A DNA stretch of 6,588 bases. Origin: an uncultured Parabacteroides sp. GTDB taxonomy: Bacteria > Bacteroidota > Bacteroidia > Bacteroidales > Tannerellaceae. The notes below the pieces were generated by a model. It saw nothing but the letters and a program-made list of their open reading frames with translations. It ran no database searches and was not told where the DNA came from. Both the position numbers and the translations under genes were made by a program. Positions 1 to 6,279 of the stretch are shown piece after piece (position 1 is the stretch's first letter; each line of letters begins with the position of its first letter). The DNA lies in the NCBI GenBank assembly GCA_900552415.1, contig USAD01000159.1, positions 1-6,588 on the forward strand. The letters run 5' to 3'.

Positions 1-1483
1 CTCCATTAGCCCAAATATATGTTCCTTTACCATGAATCAGATCGTTAGCCCACTGGCCTTCATAAACGTCTCCAATCGTATAGCGGGCAATACCATAACC
101 CTCACGCCGGCCATTCACAAGATCTCCTTTATAAAAGCATTCCCAATACATGCCCTTATCAAAGAGAATAGAATCTTGCGGCAAATTCTGCAAAGAATCC
201 TTCTGTATAATCTCCTCTTTATTATTTGGTTTAAGATCACCTTGATTTAAGCTGAATCTACCGATCAATCCGCCGATCAGAAATATCACTATAGAGAAAA
301 ATATCAAGAGCTTATTGTTGGATAGAAAGTGAATTATCTTGTGCCAATCCAATCTTGAAGAGATGGGATCAATTACCGGACGCTCCTGCTCACTTCCTGA
401 AGCCATCGCATCGTTATGATCCATCGAGTCCTGCTTAACATCCTGCTCTGGAGCGACATCAACTTCTGGAATCGTCTCATCTACCTCACACTTATCCTTA
501 TTCATCGAAGAGGAAATATCTTCCTCTTCGGAAGAGGCCTCATTTTCTGGAGTTGTCGCTTCCTCTAAATCCTCCTCATTATTCTCCTGCTCCTCATCAC
601 TCTTCTCTGAAAGTAAGGGTAACGAATCCAGAAAATCCTCAATACGCCTTGGCCGATCGTCTCTCATACAAAGTATTGTTACAATCAGATCACTTATCTG
701 TTTATTGATTCCCATTAGATCAGAATCGATTGATACCTGGTTAGAGGAAAGAAGATGAGAAGCCGGAGGTGTCTTACCGGTAAGTAACTTATAAAATGTC
801 GCCGCCAAAGCATAAACATCCAAAATAGGATCTAAATGGGAGGAAGATGCGTCAAGACTGAAGGCAGAAGGCAAATAAGCCTTATTGGGATCAAACCGCA
901 CCAACCCTGTAGATTTCTTTTCAGAATCATAAGATTCAATCTCATCAAAGCCTAATAAGATCGCTTGCTTAGATTGTTGGTCTAGTATAATATTATTGGG
1001 TCTTACACCTAAATGTGACAGACCTTGTTTATGCAGATTTACCAAGGCATCTCCTATACCACGGATATATCGCAAAGCTTCATCTGCCGGAAGGGGTTCT
1101 TGATATTCTACGATTGTTTCAAGAGATTCTCCTTCTATGAACTCCATGACATAATAAACCGTCTGATTTGCCTTAAATACATCCATAACATGAACAATGT
1201 TGGGATGTGAGAATAAAGCCAAGACTTTCGCTCTCTGAAAAAAACTCTCTTGATAACGCTCAAAGCTAGCTAAATTATCCAATGAGACAACCACCTTTAA
1301 GGCAAATTCATCACGCTCACAAATATTACGCAAAAAAAACTCACGAATAACGATCTTGCTTTCCAAACTAATATGCGTACCCAAATACAAGATTCCAAAA
1401 TCATCTTGCCCTAATACTGTTTCTATACGATAACGAGATTGTAAAACTGTTCCTTCCCTAAGAGTAGTATTCTCATGGTCCAT
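1..1483 (-). CDS. Membrane-anchored Ser/Thr pseudokinase with MORN repeats (3' end beyond window)
   Basis: The frame is open from an ATG at 1483 to the window edge, giving 494 residues with no stop; the C-terminus is missing. Residues 18-291 align without large gaps to the kinase encoded at 1620-3182 and to bacterial Hanks-type kinases. Catalytic positions are replaced: the glycine loop reads GQDDFG (25-30), the beta3 Lys is R47, the alphaC Glu is R84, HLD is HLG (G159) with R161 after it, DFG is GFD (178-180), and the APE Glu is A207. Framework residues remain: N164, D222 in subdomain IX, and R277. Residues 293-376 form a very acidic Ser-rich linker. About 391-408 is a single membrane segment with R377, K382 and K391 on its N-terminal side, so the kinase fold should be cytoplasmic. 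From about 450, MORN-type repeats follow (YEGQW at 474-478, then HGKGTY), predicted periplasmic. I infer a sensor or scaffold without phosphotransfer, probably working with the divergent active kinase. The ATG fits the start of the paralogue and lies about 20 bases below a good -7 box. Confidence 0.88.
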   Translation of the reverse strand, partial: MDHENTTLREGTVLQSRYRIETVLGQDDFGILYLGTHISLESKIVIREFFLRNICERDEFALKVVVSLDNLASFERYQESFFQRAKVLALFSHPNIVHVMDVFKANQTVYYVMEFIEGESLETIVEYQEPLPADEALRYIRGIGDALVNLHKQGLSHLGVRPNNIILDQQSKQAILLGFDEIESYDSEKKSTGLVRFDPNKAYLPSAFSLDASSSHLDPILDVYALAATFYKLLTGKTPPASHLLSSNQVSIDSDLMGINKQISDLIVTILCMRDDRPRRIEDFLDSLPLLSEKSDEEQENNEEDLEEATTPENEASSEEEDISSSMNKDKCEVDETIPEVDVAPEQDVKQDSMDHNDAMASGSEQERPVIDPISSRLDWHKIIHFLSNNKLLIFFSIVIFLIGGLIGRFSLNQGDLKPNNKEEIIQKDSLQNLPQDSILFDKGMYWECFYKGDLVNGRREGYGIARYTIGDVYEGQWANDLIHGKGTYIWANG

Positions 1484-1512
1484 ATTCAAATTCGGGTTAA
1501 ATTATTTTTTCA

Positions 1513-1520
1513 CAAAGATA
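1513..1520 (-). promoter_or_regulatory. Candidate Bacteroidetes -7 promoter box for the pseudokinase gene
   Basis: On the minus strand these bases read TATCTTTG, an exact match to the Bacteroidetes housekeeping -7 consensus TAnnTTTG. Initiation a few bases downstream would give a leader of roughly 20 bases before the ATG at 1483. The -33 element is poor: only a CTTT at 1541-1544 is found at the expected spacing. No experimental start site is implied. Confidence 0.5.
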
Positions 1521-1524
1521 AATA

Positions 1525-1532
1525 TATTTTTG
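1525..1532 (+). promoter_or_regulatory. Candidate Bacteroidetes -7 promoter box for the WG-repeat kinase gene
   Basis: The plus strand reads TATTTTTG, again matching TAnnTTTG. It would start transcription near 1539 and leave a leader of about 80 bases before the ATG at 1620. Only a T-run around 1505-1511 is available as a -33 region. The box lies four bases from the opposing box at 1513-1520, so the two RNA polymerase footprints should overlap. AT-rich sequence can give such matches by chance. Confidence 0.42.
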
Positions 1533-1619
1533 ATATCCGGAAAGAATTCGTTTTAAAACCAAAGATCTATCTTATTGAGAATCGTTATATTCGCGATTAA
1601 TACAAAAAATAATCATACC

Positions 1620-3182
1620 ATGTTTTTAACAAGAGATACAACTCTCCAAAATAATAAATATCGAATAGACCACATTCTAGGACAGGGCGGCTTTGGGATA
1701 ACCTATCAGGGAAGGCAAACAGGCCTGGATCGGCTGGTCGCCATCAAGGAATTTTTTCTGAAGGACTCATGCGAACGCGAGGAGGGACAGACCTTGGTAA
1801 GCATGAGTCAAGGCAATTGGGAACGCACTAAAAAATTCAGACAAAAATTCCTGAAAGAGGCCCAAATGATCGCCAAGCTGAGGCATCCGCGAATCATAAG
1901 GATCATCGATGTGTTCGAGGAGAACAATACGGCGTATTACGTGATGGAATATCAATGCAACGGCAGCTTGAAGGGGTTGGTGGAGCTAAACGGGCCATTG
2001 CCGGAAGAGGTATCACTTGGCTATATTCGCCAGATTGCCGATGCGTTGGACTACATCCATAGGAGACAGATGTTGCACCTCGACATCAAGCCAGACAACG
2101 TGATGCTTGATGAAGAGAGCAATGCGGTCGTGATCGACTTCGGCTTGTCGAAACGATATGATGATCAAGGCCAGGCGATAAGCGAGACACCGCTTGGGGT
2201 GAGCCGCGGCTATACGCCAATAGAGCAATATAAGGCGGGAGGTATCCGGAATTTTTCGCCCTGTGCGGACATATATGCGCTAGGCGCAACTTTCTATTTC
2301 CTGCTTACCGGCCAACGGCCACCGGAAGCACTGGAGCTTATCAACAGCAACCTGCCCCCACTGCCAGAAGGGATCTCTAAACAAACGGTCGAGGCGATTC
2401 AGCGGGCAATGAGACCGCTACAAAAGGAGCGACCGCAAACGATCGCTGAGTTCCTGAAGCTTTTGCCAAAGGACCAACCACAAAGCGGAAATCATAAGAA
2501 TGGATCATGTAAGAAAGAAAAAGCCCCAAAAGAGGAGGCTCGAAAGAGACAAGATGATGAGGAAATAAATCTAGAGTATAAATATGACTCTAAAAGTAAT
2601 AAGTATGGTTACGTTGACAAGATCACAGGAAAGCTTGTTATACCACATAAATTTCAATTGGCACGTGAATTCAAGGACGGTCTAGCCAAAGTCATGCTGA
2701 ATGAGAAATGGGGTGCAATCAATAAGCGGGGAGAATTTGCCATCCCGTGCCAATATGACGAGATGCGAGAATTTCAGGATGGTGTTGCCCTCGTTGGGCT
2801 GTTTGGTATAGAGAGTTACGTAAAATGGAATGGCCAGGTAATGAATCCAAATCCTGATAATAGGGCGACCTTTCGATGCCATCCAGATGGAAGCGTCCAG
2901 CACAACCTGGTATGGGGCTTGATTGATCGAGAAGGCTGTCCGCTCACACGATTCCAATACGATCAAGTCTGTGACTTCAAAGGGGGATTGGCGCGAGTGG
3001 CCAAAGCAGGCAGATGGGGCTACATCAACAACCGGGGGAAGCAGGTGGTCGACTGCCAATACCAAAAAGCGGAAGATTTCCATAACGGCAAGGCCGTAGT
3101 AACCACGTTTGATGGCTGGCAATATATGATTAATAAAAAAGGGGAATGTACTTTAAATGATGGAGAAACCCTCAAACTGTAA
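1620..3182 (+). CDS. Soluble Ser/Thr protein kinase with C-terminal WG repeats
   Basis: This is a Hanks-type kinase that should transfer phosphate from ATP to Ser/Thr of unknown targets. The domain spans about 14-283 with all key residues: glycine loop GQGGFG (21-26), K43 in VAIKE, alphaC E80, catalytic loop HLDIKPDN (153-160), DFG (173-175), the APE-like TPIE (199-202), D217 and R271. Thr/Ser residues at 188-199 could be activation-loop sites. A charged, Lys/Arg-rich linker (284-315) leads to a WG-repeat domain (about 320-510) with YGYVD at 329, WGAIN at 364, WGLID at 432 and WGYIN at 466, plus degenerate units near 395-405 and 500. I see no signal peptide or membrane segment, so it should be cytoplasmic. 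The frame extends upstream to a TTG at 1575, but the ATG at 1620 is preferred because it aligns with the N-terminus of the divergent pseudokinase; that gives 520 aa. It is the likely catalytic partner of that pseudokinase; substrates are unknown. Confidence 0.93.
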   Translation: MFLTRDTTLQNNKYRIDHILGQGGFGITYQGRQTGLDRLVAIKEFFLKDSCEREEGQTLVSMSQGNWERTKKFRQKFLKEAQMIAKLRHPRIIRIIDVFEENNTAYYVMEYQCNGSLKGLVELNGPLPEEVSLGYIRQIADALDYIHRRQMLHLDIKPDNVMLDEESNAVVIDFGLSKRYDDQGQAISETPLGVSRGYTPIEQYKAGGIRNFSPCADIYALGATFYFLLTGQRPPEALELINSNLPPLPEGISKQTVEAIQRAMRPLQKERPQTIAEFLKLLPKDQPQSGNHKNGSCKKEKAPKEEARKRQDDEEINLEYKYDSKSNKYGYVDKITGKLVIPHKFQLAREFKDGLAKVMLNEKWGAINKRGEFAIPCQYDEMREFQDGVALVGLFGIESYVKWNGQVMNPNPDNRATFRCHPDGSVQHNLVWGLIDREGCPLTRFQYDQVCDFKGGLARVAKAGRWGYINNRGKQVVDCQYQKAEDFHNGKAVVTTFDGWQYMINKKGECTLNDGETLKL

Positions 3183-3190
3183 AAGAGCAG

Positions 3191-5197
3191 TTATCCTTTC
3201 CCCTTCTCCCGCCGTAACGCCTCGGCGATCGCCCGCTGCCCTTCGGCCAGCTCTTGCTCGCCTACGGCCTCGTAGGCATCCGCCAAATACTCGTGCGCGG
3301 CGATATGTTTTGGTTTCAGCTTGACTGCCCGGATCAAGTCGACGACGGCCTCATCGTGATAGCGTAATCGCAGACGGCATTTTCCCCGATTATAGAAGGC
3401 TTTGAATGAGGTCGGACTCAGACGGCAAGCCTCATTCAGGCAGACCTGCGCCTCATAATCCTCACCGATGTCGAGAAGCGTAACGCCCTTACGGACCAAA
3501 GCGTCGACAAAGGTCGGGTCAAGCTTCAGGGCCTTGTCGAAACAACGCAAGGCGGCTTGCGGGTCACGTGCTTTTGTGACACACTCATTTCCCATCAGAT
3601 AATACTCATGAGCGAAACTCTTTTGCGCCTCACGCATATCACTCATCTCCTGCCTCAATGCCTTGATTTGTCCTTTCAGGCTGTTGATAGACTCCAATTT
3701 CAGCCGGAGCAGACGCTGCACTTTCGGATCACCCAACTCATTTCGTTTGGCGACCGCCCGGGCGAACGACTCGACCGCCTCTTTCATGTCACCCTTCCGG
3801 AAAGCCTCCGCGGCACTGCCATAAGCCAACTCCGCCTCACTCTCCTCCAGGCAGCGATCGATCAATCCCCGATCATTAAAGATCGAGCTAAAGGCCACAA
3901 TCTCTTTCCGGATAAAGATATCCCGGGGAGAGATCCGTTCCCGCAAGACCAATCCCTCCAACGACGTACAACGGCTCAAGGCGACATAGGTCTGCCCTCC
4001 GGCAAAAACGCCTCCGGTCAAATCCACCACTACCCGACTGAAAGTCAAGCCTTGGCTCTTATGCACCGTGATCGCCCAGGCCAAACGGATCGGCAACTGC
4101 TCAAAAGTCCCGACAATCTCCTCCTCGATCCTCTTCTCCTTTTCATTATAACGATACTTATAATTTCGCCAGGAGGTCGGCTCCACCAAATGCTCGATTC
4201 CATTCTCCAGGAGCACATAAACATGCCCTTCTGGGTCGATGCCCGAGACCATACCAATCGTCCCGTTCACCCAACGACGCTCATGATCGTTATCTATGAA
4301 TATGACCTGCGCATGCTCCTTGAGAGAGAGATTCAACAAGGTCGGTAAAGAAGACTCCGGGAAATCACCCTCAATCTTTCCTTTCGACACGAACTCCTCG
4401 CCAGGCAACTCGGCCAGTTTTTTCTCATTAATATAATCTACCTGATCACGACGGGTAGCCAACGTCACATACATATCTTCGTTGGCCGGCTCAAAATGGG
4501 GAAAACAACGAGCGTTCAACACGGCCAGGTCCGAATGCCCCGCCCGATTCTGCCGGATCTTGTCGAGCACGCCGATAAAGACAGGATCTGTCTGGCGATA
4601 GACCTTACGCAGCTCGATTGGCACCAAGTGGATCTCGGAAAAGACCCGGGCCGAGAAGAAAAAGGGATTGGGATAAAAGAGGCTCAAGATCTCCTTCTGG
4701 TCTGACGGCACGACCGGCTCCAACTGGAACACGTCGCCCACGAACAAAAGCTGCTTGCCGCCAAAAGGCAAACGCATATTGCCGGAATAGACCCTCAGGA
4801 TCCGGTCTACGCAATCGATAATATCGGCCCTCACCATCGATATCTCGTCGATGATGATCAACTCCACCTCCTCGATCAGTTTGCGGTGATCCTTCCTGTA
4901 CTTGAAAAAATCGAAGATACGCCCATTCTTCAGACTCAGATCCGGGTCATCAGGCAACATGGGCCGAAATGGCAACTTGAAAAAAGAGTGCAAAGTAGCG
5001 CCACACGCATTAATCGCCGCAATCCCGGTCGGGGCCAGGACAACATGCTTCTTTTTCGTATGTTGACAGATATATTTCAGGAAGGTAGACTTTCCGGTAC
5101 CCGCCTTACCCGTCAGGAAAACCGACTGCCGTGTGTGCGTAATCAAGCGCAGGGCATCCTGAAATTCCAGGTTATCGGTATCTAATTGAAAATCCAC
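3191..5197 (-). CDS. PIF1-like superfamily 1 DNA helicase with C-terminal TPR domain
   Basis: This is a 668-residue ATP-dependent helicase of the PIF1/RecD-like group, expected to unwind DNA 5' to 3' by family analogy. Visible motifs are Walker A GKAGTGKST (30-38), motif Ia APTGIAA (55-61), Walker B IIIDEISM (114-121), motif III GDVFQLEP (154-161), a motif IV-like region around R197-R201, motif V VHKSQGLTF (378-386) and motif VI YVALSRC (404-410). The helicase core ends near 445. It is followed by a helical, probably TPR-like stretch (455-490), a likely coiled coil (493-530) and about three clear TPRs (532-662), which suggest a protein partner. The start is GTG: a TAA lies six codons upstream in frame, and the first internal Met is residue 80, beyond Walker A. 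The gene begins 38 bases after the HU-SPOR gene with no promoter box between them, so the two are probably co-transcribed. Its stop lies 8 bases from that of the convergent kinase gene. The exact DNA substrate is unknown. Confidence 0.93.
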   Translation of the reverse strand: MDFQLDTDNLEFQDALRLITHTRQSVFLTGKAGTGKSTFLKYICQHTKKKHVVLAPTGIAAINACGATLHSFFKLPFRPMLPDDPDLSLKNGRIFDFFKYRKDHRKLIEEVELIIIDEISMVRADIIDCVDRILRVYSGNMRLPFGGKQLLFVGDVFQLEPVVPSDQKEILSLFYPNPFFFSARVFSEIHLVPIELRKVYRQTDPVFIGVLDKIRQNRAGHSDLAVLNARCFPHFEPANEDMYVTLATRRDQVDYINEKKLAELPGEEFVSKGKIEGDFPESSLPTLLNLSLKEHAQVIFIDNDHERRWVNGTIGMVSGIDPEGHVYVLLENGIEHLVEPTSWRNYKYRYNEKEKRIEEEIVGTFEQLPIRLAWAITVHKSQGLTFSRVVVDLTGGVFAGGQTYVALSRCTSLEGLVLRERISPRDIFIRKEIVAFSSIFNDRGLIDRCLEESEAELAYGSAAEAFRKGDMKEAVESFARAVAKRNELGDPKVQRLLRLKLESINSLKGQIKALRQEMSDMREAQKSFAHEYYLMGNECVTKARDPQAALRCFDKALKLDPTFVDALVRKGVTLLDIGEDYEAQVCLNEACRLSPTSFKAFYNRGKCRLRLRYHDEAVVDLIRAVKLKPKHIAAHEYLADAYEAVGEQELAEGQRAIAEALRREKGKG

Positions 5198-5235
5198 GGG
5201 AAAAATGTTCGGTTAAGCAAGAGGCCACAAAACGC

Positions 5236-6279
5236 TTACCGGCTGATAAACAACCAGGCGTCCTTATACTTCTCATGTTTACGAAGCGCCACCTGATAGC
5301 GCTCAGCCTCTTCCCGATTATCGAAACGAGCCGCATAAACCCGGCACTTGCCATCACGCATAATCTTATCCACGCCTGTACAAACCTGGCGATCAACCGT
5401 CGAGATATACTCGTCCGCCTGTTGCTCGTTCGGGAAGCTGGCGATAACAATATGGAACATCTTCTGTCTGACGGCTGGTGCAGTCTTAACTTCGGGAGCT
5501 TTCGCCACTTCTACCTTCTCTGCAGGTTCCGCTTCAGGTGCCATTTCTTTAGGCTTTTCCATCACCGGCTCATCTTTTAACTCACCGGTTGTTTCCGCTT
5601 TGGCAAGATCGACAGTCTCTTCTTTCGGGACATCCGTCCGCATCATCGAAACCGCCATCATCTCACGAGGCACGAAACTGGCCGTATAAGCGGCAGGATT
5701 GACCTCCTTGACTGGCGTTGACACCAAGAAAAACAACGCGCAAGCAGCAGCTGCTCCGGCGACAACCCGCAGGAGGCGTCGATTCACCGGAATATAAATC
5801 ACATCCTTTTCCGGCTTCCGCGTCTCTACCCACAATTCCGGCTTCTCGGCAGGCAGAGGCGCCAATTTCGGGAAATGATAAGTTTCCAATCCATAGAACG
5901 AGGCGTTCCACAAGGCCGACTCTCCCGGCGTAAAGATCAATTGCCCCTCATCTCCTAGACGGAAAGAGCCGATCTTTCCACAATCCAGGCATTGCTCCTC
6001 ACGCAAACATTTCTCCAAGGCCTCGACATCCCGTTCCAACATCTCGGAAGCGTTACCGTAATCCACATCATAGACTTGCATATACGACTCGGCCAACAAG
6101 CCATCCGTATGCCTCAAATTGGTATTGAAAGAGATCTCTTTATGGGGCGGACAGAACAGGGCGCCCGTCTCTTCAAAAGAAGCCGGCACCTCACGCAAGA
6201 CGAAACCGCCGAATCGGGGAATAATCACGCAATCATTCCTCAACAGCAAACTCTCGATATGACCTACTATTCGTAACAT
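5236..6279 (-). CDS. HU-CCDC81-like DNA-binding, membrane-anchored SPOR domain protein
   Basis: This 347-residue protein has the layout seen in many Bacteroidetes SPOR proteins. Residues 1-57 and about 58-135 match the paired prokaryotic HU-CCDC81-type domains, with the signature CVIIPRFGGFVL at 17-28 and a second domain containing LLAESYMQVY (61-70) and GKIGSFRL (101-108). A single hydrophobic segment (169-187) follows Arg-rich NRRLLR, which predicts a cytoplasmic N-terminus. Next come a Pro/Glu/Lys/Ala-rich linker (about 190-270) and a SPOR domain (273-347; FHIVIASF, then CRVYAARF). SPOR domains bind glycan strands lacking stem peptides at septa. HU-type domains suggest DNA binding or a structural role. 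I infer a link between nucleoid and cell wall, perhaps at division. The frame extends to a TTG at 6303, but the ATG at 6279 is preferred because MLRIVGHIE is the usual family start. The helicase gene follows 38 bases downstream in the same direction. Confidence 0.93.
   Translation of the reverse strand: MLRIVGHIESLLLRNDCVIIPRFGGFVLREVPASFEETGALFCPPHKEISFNTNLRHTDGLLAESYMQVYDVDYGNASEMLERDVEALEKCLREEQCLDCGKIGSFRLGDEGQLIFTPGESALWNASFYGLETYHFPKLAPLPAEKPELWVETRKPEKDVIYIPVNRRLLRVVAGAAAACALFFLVSTPVKEVNPAAYTASFVPREMMAVSMMRTDVPKEETVDLAKAETTGELKDEPVMEKPKEMAPEAEPAEKVEVAKAPEVKTAPAVRQKMFHIVIASFPNEQQADEYISTVDRQVCTGVDKIMRDGKCRVYAARFDNREEAERYQVALRKHEKYKDAWLFISR

Noticed and set aside
1580..1598. AATCG/CGATT inverted repeat in the kinase leader as an operator or leader hairpin
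   Set aside because: It has only five base pairs around a 9-base loop, which is not distinguishable from chance.
1575..1619. TTG-initiated N-terminal extension of the WG-repeat kinase (15 extra residues)
   Set aside because: The extension has no counterpart in the paralogous pseudokinase, whose start aligns with the ATG at 1620. TTG is also a poorer start than ATG.
2682..3122. 146-codon minus-strand ORF antisense to the WG repeats
   Set aside because: It is a shadow of the WG-repeat coding region with no recognisable domain or start signal.
3210..3227. CGCCG/CGGCG inverted repeat as a terminator for the kinase gene
   Set aside because: The stem is only 5 bp with an 8-base loop, lies inside helicase coding sequence, and has no T-run after it on either strand.
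3557..4348. 263-codon ORF on the plus strand, antisense to the helicase
   Set aside because: It lies wholly inside a helicase gene with strong motifs. Its translation has no recognisable domain, and long antisense frames are expected in GC-richer coding DNA.
5172..5450. 92-codon minus-strand ORF overlapping the end of the HU-SPOR gene and the start of the helicase gene
   Set aside because: It is an alternative frame of the SPOR domain coding region, Arg/Ser-rich and without domain similarity.
5348..5689. 113-codon plus-strand ORF antisense to the HU-SPOR linker
   Set aside because: Its Ser/Ala-rich composition mirrors the Lys/Glu/Ala linker on the other strand, so it is a compositional shadow.
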